This document shows, one piece after another, positions 30,262-39,314 of a stretch of DNA of 64,000 bases (the stretch's first letter is position 1; the number at the start of each line of letters is the position of its first letter). The notes beneath the pieces were generated by a model that saw only the letters and a list, made by a program, of their open reading frames with translations, searched no databases and was not told where the DNA came from. The position numbers were made by a program, and so were the translations under genes. This DNA is from a virus: IMG/VR virus record IMGVR_UViG_3300027782_000064, positions 1 through 64,000 of that record. One strand, 5' to 3'.

Positions 30262-30713
30262 ATTAAATCATGGTCGATTTTTTTAACCTCAATTCCAGCA
30301 CGACGTAAAAAATCTAAGCCGTTTATATCTCGGTATTCTTCAAGATATACAACTCGTTTAATACCAGCCTGTAGAATTAATTTACTACAGTCAGTGCATG
30401 GGGAATATGTAATATATAAGGTTGCACCATCACTACTTTGAGTAGATTTAGCGACTTTTGCTAATGCATTGGATTCGGCATGTAAAACATACCATTTAGT
30501 TTTATATTCTTTAAAAGAACCATCTTCATTATTGATAGCCTCTTCACATTCATTTTCAAAGCCAGAAGGGGTTCCATTAAACCCATCTGATATGATTGTG
30601 TTATTTTTTACAATTAATGCACCAACCTTTTTTCTAGTTGCATGAGATAACTCTGCCCAAACTTGAGCCATTTTAATGTATGTTATATCTATTTTATGTT
30701 GCTTTTGAGACAT
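30258..30713 (-). CDS. cd: dCMP deaminase
   Basis: Converts dCMP to dUMP, the substrate of the thymidylate synthase encoded directly upstream. The zinc-dependent deaminase motifs are clear: LHAESNALAK (His-Ala-Glu, zinc ligand and general acid) and SPCTDCSKLI (Cys-x-x-Cys). KKVGALIVKNNTIISDGFNG and TPSGFENECEE are typical of the dCMP deaminase/ComEB group. At 151 residues it is shorter than T4 Cd (193) but complete. It lies 2 bases after the ThyA gene. Confidence 0.93.
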   Translation of the reverse strand: MSQKQHKIDITYIKMAQVWAELSHATRKKVGALIVKNNTIISDGFNGTPSGFENECEEAINNEDGSFKEYKTKWYVLHAESNALAKVAKSTQSSDGATLYITYSPCTDCSKLILQAGIKRVVYLEEYRDINGLDFLRRAGIEVKKIDHDLI

Positions 30714-30715
30714 TT

Positions 30716-31600
30716 TTAGTTAGATTGAATAGTTTTATCATATATCCATTTAAAAATATCTTCTCCATCTTGGAATAGAATAATATCATTGGACTCTGAC
30801 GTAATTGAATTAAACAGCGTTTTAAAATCTGCGGTTTGGCTGCCATCTATTTCAATTAAGTTTGATACAATTGGCGGTAAGGTTATTGGTGTAAATGGTT
30901 CAGCTAGCATTCTTGAAGCAAGGTCATAGTGTCTATCATAGACATGATATGAATTTGCAACATGAGTATAGGTTCCCAATTCAAGATCTGGATAAAAAGG
31001 TTTTAGATGAGATAGTATTTGCATCTGTAATGAACAAAAGAAGGCTACGTCAGTTGCTGTACCCCATATTGCATCATTACTTCTCATAAATACACTCATG
31101 TATAACTTATTTTGTCTGATATGTAAGTTTGCATACATTGTACAAACAAAATCTTTATTTGAAGGGTATTGATGTTTTGGTTTATTAAAGTGTAATACGG
31201 CTTGTCTAGTATTCTGGTCAGTTGCTAAACTTTGGATTGCCCATTGGTATTGGCTAATTGCATGCTCATTCTTTTCAGTAAATATCAAGTTTCCATATGC
31301 TGAGTTAACTGTTCCATCAATATTTTGAATTTCTTCCCAAAACTTTGCCCATTTTGAAATAAAGGCTACGTCACTACGACCTGCATAATACCACAAAAAC
31401 TCAGCAGCAATATATTTTTGCTGAGAACCCCTAACTGAATTTTCATAAAGACATTGGGTTGGGTCTTCAATAACTAGCGCAACATTTAATAACTCTTTAC
31501 TAGTAGTGCCTCGTGCATTATTAACAAGTCCATAAGTTAATAAAAACTTAATAGAATCACTATATGCATCAGCAAATGTTAAACCTTTAAATATTATCAT
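30716..31600 (-). CDS. td: Thymidylate synthase (ThyA type)
   Basis: Makes dTMP from dUMP with methylene-tetrahydrofolate. The 294-residue protein keeps the ThyA landmarks in order: RGSQQKYIAAEFLWYYAGRS, NSAYGNLIF, RQAVLHFNKP, then FVCTMYANLHIRQNKLYMSV with the region of the catalytic Cys, MRSNDAIWGTATDVAF and the YTHVANSYHVYDRH signature. The usual catalytic 'PCH' motif appears as VCTM, as in the more distant phage and archaeal-type synthases. A TAGTATATTA promoter-like motif lies 42 bases upstream. The gene leads the operon with dCMP deaminase and the 133-residue unknown. Confidence 0.88.
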   Translation of the reverse strand: MIIFKGLTFADAYSDSIKFLLTYGLVNNARGTTSKELLNVALVIEDPTQCLYENSVRGSQQKYIAAEFLWYYAGRSDVAFISKWAKFWEEIQNIDGTVNSAYGNLIFTEKNEHAISQYQWAIQSLATDQNTRQAVLHFNKPKHQYPSNKDFVCTMYANLHIRQNKLYMSVFMRSNDAIWGTATDVAFFCSLQMQILSHLKPFYPDLELGTYTHVANSYHVYDRHYDLASRMLAEPFTPITLPPIVSNLIEIDGSQTADFKTLFNSITSESNDIILFQDGEDIFKWIYDKTIQSN

Positions 31601-31641
31601 ATATTTTGTTAATTTTAATCCAACTCACCGTTAGATCTTAT

Positions 31642-31649
31642 TAATATAC
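31642..31649 (-). promoter_or_regulatory. Candidate early/middle promoter of the thymidylate synthase operon
   Basis: The minus strand reads GTAGTATATTAATAAG, with the core GTATATTA at 31649-31642, about 42 bases before the start at 31600. It has the same core as the motifs at 1806 and 6185. Confidence 0.45.
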
Positions 31650-31684
31650 TACGAAAATGAAAAAGGGTTAACGTGGCCTATATA

Positions 31685-33346
31685 TTAAATGATGGTTAGA
31701 TCTGAGAAGTGATCAGTATTTTCAACTTGGATTTTAGTATCAAAGTATTCTTCCGGCAATGGGTCATGCGAAATTACAAAGACGGTCATATTATATTTCT
31801 TTGAAAAGGTTTTAAGTAGATCAACTACTCTAAATATTGAGTCAACGTCTAACGATGAAAATACTTCATCTAAGAAAAGAAGATTTACTTTATTATGTTT
31901 TAGTTTAATTAGTTCAAGAATACATAATAGCACAATTAAATTCATTTTCTTTTGCTCTCCAGAAGATAATGAGTCAGGTGAAACTTGCATACCTAAATGG
32001 GTAATGATTGGATTAAATTCTAAATCAAACTCAAATGCAAATTTGAATTCAAGAACCTTGGCTGTTTTTAAAATCTTTTTATTTAATAATGGAATAATTT
32101 GACTCATTAGCATACGCTTCATACCATTATCAGATAAGATCATTTCCATTTCTTGAGAAACTTTTAATTTTTCAGTTTGACCAACTAAACTAGTACCAGC
32201 AGTACTTAGTTCAGTCTCAATATTTTTTATTACTTCAACTAGGTGTTTATCTGATGTTTGTTTTCCTTGTTGAGATAACTGTTGAATTTCTCGTTTTACC
32301 GTAGAGACTTGAGCATCAATTTTATAGAATTTGTCCTTTGCTCTATTTTGGTCTGCTTCTATTAATGAAAAACCTGATTCATTACTCTTAATTATTTGTG
32401 AAATATTTGGAATAGTGGACTCTTGTGATTCCTTTAGTTTTAATAATTTGTCCTTTATTTGACTATGGATTTCATCAGTTAAGTCAGATAGACAATGTGG
32501 ACACTTATTTTTATTGTAAAGATCAAGTTTCTTTTGTATTTCTAAAATATTTGCTCTAATTGTAGTTAATTCATCACGTGATGCTCTAACCATTGTTTGT
32601 ATTTCTGAAAGCTTTGTTGTAAAACTACCCGCTTCAACTCTGGCTGTCTCTTTTAAATCAACTAATTTTTTTAATTCAAGATTAAGCTCTTCAATTCTAG
32701 CTGTATTAGTTGCCTGAATTTCATTTTTTAAATTTTCAAGTTGGTTAATTGATGATTCTAATAATCTTTGGTTACTTGCAATTGAAGATTCAAGTGGGGT
32801 AATTTCTCCTTTAACTCTTTTAGTATCTTCTTTAGATATTTTAGACATGTCATTAACTATATCTAGTCCAAAAATTTTATCAATTATTTGGCGCTTATCT
32901 GCTGGACTTAATTTAACAAAACTTTTAAAGTCATTTACTGATAAGCTGATTGTATTTGAAAATACATTAAATGGTAATTTAGTTAATTCCTCTTCAATAA
33001 AATCATCAACTCTTCTTTTATCTGGTAAATTATATTCAGCACCATCAATTGAAAGCTTTGAGAAATTTGGCTCAAGACCTCTTTCTATATCAATAAGTCT
33101 ACCATTGCCGGTTGTAAATTTAATTTGAGTATAGGCATTCTTATTAATTCGGTTTGGAATTTCTTTAGTTTTACGAATTGCTGACTTTCCATAAATTGCA
33201 ACAGTTAATGCATCAGAGATTGATGATTTGCCGCTGCCATTTTTACCCTGAACCAGGATTAATCTAGGATCATCTGTAAATTTAAAAGTCTGTAATTTAT
33301 TGCCGTATGAGCAGATATTCCTAAAGGAAAATTCGTGTATCTTCAT
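31685..33346 (-). CDS. 46: Recombination endonuclease subunit gp46 (Rad50/SbcC-like ATPase)
   Basis: 553 residues, close to T4 gp46 (560). Walker A is GKNGSGKSS (34-42). A long coiled coil is split by a zinc hook CPHC (about 282-285). The signature LSSGEQKKMNLIVLL and Walker B LLFLDEVFSSLD follow near the C-terminus. With gp47 it resects DNA ends for recombination-dependent replication and helps destroy host DNA. Its start codon at 33346 touches the stop of the SET-domain gene, which separates it from gp47 encoded upstream. Confidence 0.93.
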   Translation of the reverse strand: MKIHEFSFRNICSYGNKLQTFKFTDDPRLILVQGKNGSGKSSISDALTVAIYGKSAIRKTKEIPNRINKNAYTQIKFTTGNGRLIDIERGLEPNFSKLSIDGAEYNLPDKRRVDDFIEEELTKLPFNVFSNTISLSVNDFKSFVKLSPADKRQIIDKIFGLDIVNDMSKISKEDTKRVKGEITPLESSIASNQRLLESSINQLENLKNEIQATNTARIEELNLELKKLVDLKETARVEAGSFTTKLSEIQTMVRASRDELTTIRANILEIQKKLDLYNKNKCPHCLSDLTDEIHSQIKDKLLKLKESQESTIPNISQIIKSNESGFSLIEADQNRAKDKFYKIDAQVSTVKREIQQLSQQGKQTSDKHLVEVIKNIETELSTAGTSLVGQTEKLKVSQEMEMILSDNGMKRMLMSQIIPLLNKKILKTAKVLEFKFAFEFDLEFNPIITHLGMQVSPDSLSSGEQKKMNLIVLLCILELIKLKHNKVNLLFLDEVFSSLDVDSIFRVVDLLKTFSKKYNMTVFVISHDPLPEEYFDTKIQVENTDHFSDLTII

Positions 33347-33840
33347 TAATTTAAAAAATAAGTAAGTTCTTGATCTGGATCAATATCTTGTACTGTATAG
33401 AATTTATATAGTTTTTTATCAAAATCATAGTCCCAATTAATATTAGGTGAAACTGACCTTCTATAAATTGAACCAAAGCCTAATAGAATTGCATGAGAAT
33501 TTATGTGCAACATTTTATTTGGATTAATTACATCGTATACAATTGCTTTAAATTGGTCAGTTGTAATAAGCCCGCGATCTAATCTTTCCTGTAAATTAAG
33601 TTCTGCAAGTTTTTCGCCAATCTCGCGTTCTTTATTAAGACCGTCTGCGTTGACAAATAGCCGGTTATTTAATTCTTGATCATGCCTATTAAGTAAAATT
33701 TGAGTTTTTTGGCTTATTGGAATCCATGCACAAAATTCAATTGTTGAATTTCTATAAATTTGGGTATTACTAAATACCCCAAATTCTTTAGAATTTACAG
33801 GTTTTACATATAAACTAGATAGGATATTTGGATTACTCAT
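33346..33840 (-). CDS. SET-domain protein (putative protein lysine methyltransferase)
   Basis: 164 residues. The N-terminus VKPVNSKEFGVFSNTQIYRN followed by TIEFCAWIPIS matches the start of SET domains (basic residue, Gly-Val-Phe, then a hydrophobic strand). The C-terminus FGSIYRRSVSPNINWDYDFD, then TVQDIDPDQELTYFLN, matches the core: the 'NHS-x-x-PN' knot appears as RRSVSPN, and the last strand with the catalytic-type Tyr appears as QELTYF. It would use S-adenosylmethionine to methylate a Lys on a protein. The gene overlaps gp47 by 8 bases and touches gp46, so it is expressed with the nuclease. The substitution of Asn-His by Arg-Arg may affect activity. Substrate unknown. Confidence 0.65.
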   Translation of the reverse strand: MSNPNILSSLYVKPVNSKEFGVFSNTQIYRNSTIEFCAWIPISQKTQILLNRHDQELNNRLFVNADGLNKEREIGEKLAELNLQERLDRGLITTDQFKAIVYDVINPNKMLHINSHAILLGFGSIYRRSVSPNINWDYDFDKKLYKFYTVQDIDPDQELTYFLN

Positions 33841-34945
33841 CGGTTGCTTGTTGTTTTACTAAATTATGAATTTCTATAAATTTTTGGGCTAATTCTGTTT
33901 TAAAAGTCTGTGAATAGTCTTTTGTCTTTATATAGCTTTTAAATATATCAATAACATTAAATTGATCTTCTGGATTAAAGTCAGTTGATGTAGACTCATC
34001 GGTTACTTGATCTACATATGTAAAAAATTCAACTTTTCTATGAGTTGATTTTGAAATAAGTTCTAAGAATCTAGTTATTGAAAATTTATTAACAAAATTT
34101 ACGCTAATCATAATATCAACAAATGAATTATTTAATTTTTCAATTACTTTATTTGCTGGCATTTCCAATAATTCAAATATATCAAATTTCTTATATACTG
34201 GCGATTGAGTATTCTCAATAAAACTTTCAATTACCTTTTGAGAAGATATGTCTAATTGATAAAAGCCTTTAGTATTATCGCGGTCTCCTCTATCCATTTG
34301 ATATGGGGTTCCAGTATAGAGAACATTTTTAAATTCTTGACGATGATGAATATGTCCAGCATAAACACGTTTATAGGAAGACAATATGTCTACTTCAATT
34401 CCATGTTCAACCTTTGTCCATTTGTTAAAGCTAAGACCTTTAATATCGGCATGACAAACAATATATTCACATAAATCTTTATGGTCAGTTATTATTTGAT
34501 TTAACCGATTAGTGTCTTCAACCCAAGGTAACATTAAAAAATTATGGGACTCGTTAATTGTAATAATTTCAGGATTTTCAAATACATGAATATTATCAGC
34601 AATATGTGAAATTGCTTTTAATGAATGAACGGCATTTCGATCTTTATAATAGACGTCATGGTTTCCTATAATAATATAGATACCTCTTTTAAATTTATCA
34701 GAAAGCTTCTTAAAGATTGTTAGAGCTTCATCATGTACTCTAACATTAATGGATTCACGTGAATGAAATATATCTCCTTCTAAAAATAATACATCTTGAT
34801 CTTCATCAAAATCTTCATCTACTTTATTAATTAAAAAGTCCAATAGAAAATCCTTTTGTATTTGGATCCATTCTATTGAATTATTTTTAATACCTAAATG
34901 TAAATCACCAACTAGTGTTATTTTTCGAATATTTGTTAACTTCAT
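33833..34945 (-). CDS. 47: Recombination endonuclease subunit gp47 (Mre11/SbcD-like)
   Basis: 370 residues (T4 gp47 has 339). Metallophosphoesterase motifs are in order: GDLHLG (13-18), EGDIFHSRE (about 55), IIGNHDVYYK (about 92), CHADIKG (about 165) and YAGHIHHRQE (about 192). The C-terminal part, with a helix-rich capping and gp46-binding region, is less conserved. It forms the nuclease with gp46, encoded 495 bases downstream after the SET-domain gene. Confidence 0.93.
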   Translation of the reverse strand: MKLTNIRKITLVGDLHLGIKNNSIEWIQIQKDFLLDFLINKVDEDFDEDQDVLFLEGDIFHSRESINVRVHDEALTIFKKLSDKFKRGIYIIIGNHDVYYKDRNAVHSLKAISHIADNIHVFENPEIITINESHNFLMLPWVEDTNRLNQIITDHKDLCEYIVCHADIKGLSFNKWTKVEHGIEVDILSSYKRVYAGHIHHRQEFKNVLYTGTPYQMDRGDRDNTKGFYQLDISSQKVIESFIENTQSPVYKKFDIFELLEMPANKVIEKLNNSFVDIMISVNFVNKFSITRFLELISKSTHRKVEFFTYVDQVTDESTSTDFNPEDQFNVIDIFKSYIKTKDYSQTFKTELAQKFIEIHNLVKQQATDE

Positions 34946-34946
34946 T

Positions 34947-35618
34947 TTAAAATATTTTATAGTTCTTACCCATACTATCCAAAAATCCGTATTTACTATT
35001 TAACTCAACTAATAAAAGTTCTTTATTTTCATAAGTTAACATATCAAATATTTTTTTATATTCCATGTTAAGAGTTGAAGAAATTGATTCAAGTACTTGG
35101 ATTGGGCTAATGAATACTGTTGTATTTGTTCCAGTACTTAACCCATTTAAAATTGTACTAAATATTTGGTTAATTTGTATTTTTGTAAATTTTTGTTTTT
35201 CAGGTTCATCACCTAGGATCTCCTGTAACTCAGAGCAGCCTTTAATGAAATTATATATGTCTCTTTGGACAATAGTATAGTCTACATGATTTGAATATCG
35301 ATCTGGGTCAGACATAGCAAATTCAGCAGATCCACTTTCTAATTTAATAGCTGAACTTGAAGTTGGTGAATTATTGTCGTCTTCATCATTATGTTCATAA
35401 CCTAAATTATAAGTATTTCCAAAAATCTTATCGTTTCTTTTTAGGTCAGAATAGGCAACTCGACGTCTTTCTAATTCTTCATCGTCATATTCTCCTTCAG
35501 CTAATCCTTCTTCTTCAATAATTACGTCATCATCGTCAAATTCTAAAGTATCGTCTTGTTCAACGGTTAAATCATTATCTAAATCTGAAAAATCGTCTGG
35601 GTGTTTTCTTGGTGCCAT
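34947..35618 (-). CDS. Unknown 223-residue protein with acidic N-terminus
   Basis: The first 60 residues are strongly acidic (EFDDDDVIIEEEGLAEGEYD). A helical C-terminal domain follows (YNFIKGCSELQEIL, IQINQIFSTILNGLST, LESISSTLNMEYKKIF). There are no cysteine or nucleotide-binding motifs. It lies between gp41 and gp47 with gaps of 16 and 1 bases. Its position in the replication operon suggests an accessory replication factor, and acidic tails often contact ssDNA-binding proteins or helicases, but no family is recognised. Confidence 0.65.
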   Translation of the reverse strand: MAPRKHPDDFSDLDNDLTVEQDDTLEFDDDDVIIEEEGLAEGEYDDEELERRRVAYSDLKRNDKIFGNTYNLGYEHNDEDDNNSPTSSSAIKLESGSAEFAMSDPDRYSNHVDYTIVQRDIYNFIKGCSELQEILGDEPEKQKFTKIQINQIFSTILNGLSTGTNTTVFISPIQVLESISSTLNMEYKKIFDMLTYENKELLLVELNSKYGFLDSMGKNYKIF

Positions 35619-35634
35619 TTGTGTATGTATATTT

Positions 35635-37170
35635 TTATATCGAATTTAACAGATCATCATAATCAGCAGATGTTCGATGGGTTTGGATTGGTACTGGCAT
35701 AGCTAGTGCAACATCCATAGGTATTAAATTTTGAGGTAGCGTTGTAGTATTAGTATGAGCAGTTTGATATTGAGTTCTCATTTGATTTTCAAGAGATTGT
35801 GTATCATCGTCATCTGAATAAAATTCGCTAGCTGGATCGTATTCCTCTGTTAATTTAGCAAATTCATAACTCATTCTATACATTTTAAAACTTTCAGTAT
35901 AGCCGCCATCCCTATTTGCAATTAACTTGATCTTCATACGCTTTTCCATAGGTCCACGGATTAATCCAAATAGTGAATCTACTGTATGTACTAGACCAAA
36001 TGATTCTGCAATATCTGACATGCTTAAGTCTTGATCATCAACTGCATCTCTTTTAATTTGAGTTGCTGTAATAATACACCATTCATTTCGGATTGCAACT
36101 GCTCTAAGTTCTTCAGAAATAACCTTAATTTTTTCATAAGTATTACCTTGCTCACGAAGAGGTCGCATTAAGTTAATATAATCAACTACAATTACCGTAA
36201 ATTTAATTCCAGAATTTTGTTGAACTTTTAAAAAGTAATTTTCTACATCAATTGCTGAGGCAGTTCCAGTAGGAAATTCCTTAACTATTAATTGGCCAAG
36301 CTGAGGCATATCTAACTTGAGCTTTTGTATTTTACTAGTAACTTCAGATACTTGATTATTATCTAGCATTGAATCATAGTCCTTAAATGGAATACTTAAT
36401 ATGCTTGAACCAAGTCGCTTCATGTATTTACGATCAGATAATTCAAGAGTTCCGATTCCTACATGACAACCTGCCATAAATGCTCTAGCCGCAATATTTG
36501 AAAGAACCATTGATTTACCTACTTTAGGTCTTCCTTGAAAAACAACTAAGGTTTTTGGATTCCAACCGCCGCCTAATGTTTTATCAAAGAATGGAAAGCC
36601 GGTTGGATTTCCAATTTTTGAAAGTTGAACGTGATCAATTGAAGTAAAAAAGTTTAGACCAGATTCCGCGCTTGTAAATGAAACATTTAATTTGCTATTA
36701 AATTTTTCTCTAACATCATTTGTAATTAATTCAACATTCTCTGGATTAATATCAGTTGTCTTTAAATACGATAACACATCAATTACTGATGCATTTAAGT
36801 TTTTATAGAAAATAAAAGCTTTTGTGTATTTAAAAAGAAACTCATAATTATAACTAGATAAGTCAACCTCAAATAGTGCATTAAATTTTTGTTCTGAAAT
36901 ATCTAGATTTGAAAGATTTGCAATTTGGCGTAATTCATTTCTGGTTGGAATTTTAGAATATTCAATAAAGAATTTTTTAGCTTCACGATATAATCTTTGT
37001 AGAGTATCATCATTGAAGTAATGAGCTTTAATTAAAGGAATAACTTCTCGTTTGTCTAATGATTCGAAGTTTTTAGGTTTAATGATTATATCATTATCAT
37101 CTTCGGTTAGAACAAAGTTAAAAATTATTTTTTCGAGAAGCTCAATATTCTCTTTGAAATCTATCATCAT
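35635..37170 (-). CDS. 41: Replicative DNA helicase gp41 (DnaB-like)
   Basis: 511 residues with the RecA-fold helicase motifs: GGGWNPKTLVVFQGRPKVGK with Walker A GRPKVGKS (213-220), TLELSDRKYMKRL (H1a), VIVVDYINLM (Walker B), and CIITATQIKRDA with DIAESFGLVHTVDSLFG (H3/H4). The N-terminal 150 residues form the helical collar domain. T4 gp41 has 475 residues. It unwinds the fork and works with primase. Here the primase-like gene lies far away at the window start, while UvsX lies just upstream, with a small unknown gene between. Confidence 0.93.
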   Translation of the reverse strand: MMIDFKENIELLEKIIFNFVLTEDDNDIIIKPKNFESLDKREVIPLIKAHYFNDDTLQRLYREAKKFFIEYSKIPTRNELRQIANLSNLDISEQKFNALFEVDLSSYNYEFLFKYTKAFIFYKNLNASVIDVLSYLKTTDINPENVELITNDVREKFNSKLNVSFTSAESGLNFFTSIDHVQLSKIGNPTGFPFFDKTLGGGWNPKTLVVFQGRPKVGKSMVLSNIAARAFMAGCHVGIGTLELSDRKYMKRLGSSILSIPFKDYDSMLDNNQVSEVTSKIQKLKLDMPQLGQLIVKEFPTGTASAIDVENYFLKVQQNSGIKFTVIVVDYINLMRPLREQGNTYEKIKVISEELRAVAIRNEWCIITATQIKRDAVDDQDLSMSDIAESFGLVHTVDSLFGLIRGPMEKRMKIKLIANRDGGYTESFKMYRMSYEFAKLTEEYDPASEFYSDDDDTQSLENQMRTQYQTAHTNTTTLPQNLIPMDVALAMPVPIQTHRTSADYDDLLNSI

Positions 37171-37175
37171 ATTTT

Positions 37176-37514
37176 TTAGTTCGAAATTATGTAAAATTTT
37201 AAAAATTCAGATTGGTCAATTATTATAAATTCGCCTTTCTTAATTAGAATATTGTCTTCTATTAAGTCTTTCATTAATAGTTTTAATTTTTCTAAAAATT
37301 CAGCCGTTAATTTATCTCCAAACACATATTTTAAAGTTTTTGTTGAAAATTTAATATCTTCTGGGTCAAACTCTTTAGACTTGACTTGGGTAACTCTTAC
37401 AATATACGACACAATATCAAATATAAAGTCTTGCCTAGTTGGATAGCTAGGCAAGACAATATGCGACTCTAGTAAGTATTTAAGCGGAATATTTGGTTGT
37501 AATTTAAAGATCAT
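37176..37514 (-). CDS. Unknown 112-residue protein between UvsX and gp41
   Basis: Alpha/beta protein with a possible winged-helix C-terminus (LEKLKLLMKDLIEDNILIKK, then GEFIIID). The start overlaps the end of the UvsX gene by 11 bases and the stop lies 5 bases before gp41, so translation is coupled to both. A helicase loader (T4 gp59 role) or a DNA-binding accessory would fit the position, but I see no clear similarity to gp59. Confidence 0.65.
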   Translation of the reverse strand: MIFKLQPNIPLKYLLESHIVLPSYPTRQDFIFDIVSYIVRVTQVKSKEFDPEDIKFSTKTLKYVFGDKLTAEFLEKLKLLMKDLIEDNILIKKGEFIIIDQSEFLKFYIISN

Positions 37515-38694
37515 TGTCAGACTCAGTTAAATCTTCTAATTCATCTATTTCCATTTCATCTATTCCATCTTGAGTTTCAGGAAATTTAAACTTGGGTTTA
37601 ATTGTGGTCTCATCTAGTTGAGTTAGCACTTCATGAGTAAATAATCTATCTGAGAAAAATTCTTTAACTGGAACTGCATCGCCATTGTGTTTGATAATAT
37701 AGGTTTTACCAAGTTTTTTTGGTAGAAAATAGAAAGTCTCTCCAGCCACTTCAAATTTTGAACATAATTCTGATTCGTCTGGTTTTAGTTTAGAGAATTC
37801 CTTTTCAGTTAATTTATTACCTCTACCAACTCCACATGTTTCCCAACTAACATATTGTTCAAGGCCTACGAATTGATTCATACCTTTATGGAATGAAATA
37901 TGGAATTCAATATCAATTGGTCGAGCTAAACGATTCTTTTTAGTTTTAGAGCGAACAATAATTCCAGTAGTGGTTTTAGCTTCATCTCTAAGAGTTCCTT
38001 TACTTAACATCAAGATAATTGATGCAGAGAATTCTGGACCTCCACCGCCTGACATACCCTTTGGAGTATATTGATCCATTGAGGCATATGTGTGGTTTGT
38101 AAAAATAAATGGAACTTTATAATTTGAAAGATCCAAAGTTAATGATTTGAATAGTGACCTCATTTCTTTTGCACGAAGTCCCATATCTGCAGCATTTTTA
38201 CCTGCATCCATATCACGCTGACTTTTATCAGTATCAAGCATTCCTACTGAATCTACAAATAGTGCAATCTTAAGTCCTGGATTCTCCTTGATTGTGTCAA
38301 TTAGATCGTGGACATAAAATTTAACCTCACTAATAAGACCCATACGTAAATACTTTAATTTACTTAGATCTACTCCAAATTTAACATAGTCACTTGAATC
38401 AATTGCACCCTCGGTGTCAATATAAATTACCATGTAATCCATTTTTTGTAATTCACGAACTGCATTTAAACATAGGAAAGTTTTACCTGAGCCAGAGTCT
38501 CCAGCAATTCCAATACTTCGAGTATTAGGATAACCTCCAAATAACGAGCCTGACATTTGTGCATTTAGTAAGTAATTTCCAGTTGGAATGTACTCTTCAA
38601 TATCAGAGAACCCTCTGATTTCAATTTTTGATTTGACTTTTTTCTCGAGCAAGTCGTTAAACTTGGCGAATGCGTCCATTGTTGATTTTGCCAT
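37504..38694 (-). CDS. uvsX: UvsX recombinase (RecA-like)
   Basis: 396 residues, nearly the T4 UvsX length (391). Walker A is GDSGSGKTF (65-73) and the Walker B region VIYIDTEGAID (89-99). KIALFVDSVGML and FTNHTYASMDQYTPKGMSGG (L2-loop region) follow. The C-terminus is acidic, as in UvsX, and ends LEDLTESDNDL. It catalyses strand invasion for recombination-dependent replication with gp32 and UvsY. An A/T-rich leader with a TTTTAGTAT motif precedes it (38735-38745 region). Confidence 0.95.
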   Translation of the reverse strand: MAKSTMDAFAKFNDLLEKKVKSKIEIRGFSDIEEYIPTGNYLLNAQMSGSLFGGYPNTRSIGIAGDSGSGKTFLCLNAVRELQKMDYMVIYIDTEGAIDSSDYVKFGVDLSKLKYLRMGLISEVKFYVHDLIDTIKENPGLKIALFVDSVGMLDTDKSQRDMDAGKNAADMGLRAKEMRSLFKSLTLDLSNYKVPFIFTNHTYASMDQYTPKGMSGGGGPEFSASIILMLSKGTLRDEAKTTTGIIVRSKTKKNRLARPIDIEFHISFHKGMNQFVGLEQYVSWETCGVGRGNKLTEKEFSKLKPDESELCSKFEVAGETFYFLPKKLGKTYIIKHNGDAVPVKEFFSDRLFTHEVLTQLDETTIKPKFKFPETQDGIDEMEIDELEDLTESDNDL

Positions 38695-38744
38695 GTGTAT
38701 AAAATTAATATTTAATATCTTTTACAAAGGATACTAAAATGGGT

Positions 38745-39314
38745 TTAGTTAAAATATGAAGCTAGTAAAAAAGATCCAGATAGTATTGTTGTATCTGGAA
38801 AGTCACCATTAACTACTTGATGAAATCCTATATTAATGATTTTAGAATCATCTTTTGTAAAATTATCTTTAGAAAGATTTCTAGTAAATTCAAATCCGTC
38901 TTTTGCTGGTTTTCCCAAATCAATTCCATAACAGTGCATGGTTAGAGTTATTGGTGAATTCATTGCAATATCTCCCAAATAAAATATTTGGTTCTCAGTT
39001 AAGCCGAGTTGTTCAATATTTAATCCAGCCTCTTCAACTAGAGCTCTACATACTGAATCATATGGAGTACGGTCTAAATCTGAATTAACTTCGTCTATAA
39101 TTAAGGTATGAGCAGTTTGGCCATTTGCTTTATTTGGAAACTCAAGAGCATAAATTGACTTAATTGTATCTTCCGCAGTTTTAGTAAATGGTATTAAACA
39201 AATATATTCTGAATCAACTGATAAGTATTGAGCTGAGTGTTGATCACGGTTAACTGTTAATAAGTTAAATTTTCCTATCTTGCTAGGAGTTTCATTAGAT
39301 ACTTGATTATGCAT
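38745..39314 (-). CDS. Unknown protein with a degenerate Nudix-like box
   Basis: 189 residues. YDSVCRALVEEAGLNIEQLG fits the second half of a Nudix box (R-E-L-x-E-E-x-G-L), but the first Glu is Ala and the preceding Gly-x5-Glu part is missing (DLDRTP). The flanking strands (EYICLIPFTKT, AHTLIIDEVNSD, QIFYLGDIAM) fit a Nudix fold. It may be an inactive or altered Nudix domain, or a nucleotide-binding protein. The start overlaps the stop of the next upstream gene by 8 bases. It lies between UvsX and the polymerase N-terminal half. Confidence 0.55.
   Translation of the reverse strand: MHNQVSNETPSKIGKFNLLTVNRDQHSAQYLSVDSEYICLIPFTKTAEDTIKSIYALEFPNKANGQTAHTLIIDEVNSDLDRTPYDSVCRALVEEAGLNIEQLGLTENQIFYLGDIAMNSPITLTMHCYGIDLGKPAKDGFEFTRNLSKDNFTKDDSKIINIGFHQVVNGDFPDTTILSGSFLLASYFN

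Noticed and set aside
30716-31600. Thymidylate synthase as dCMP hydroxymethylase (modified-base synthesis)
   Set aside because: The two are related. The accompanying dCMP deaminase and dUTPase make the dUMP that thymidylate synthase needs, and no base-modification genes such as glucosyltransferases are seen in the window. It cannot be fully excluded without alignment of the substrate-binding residues.
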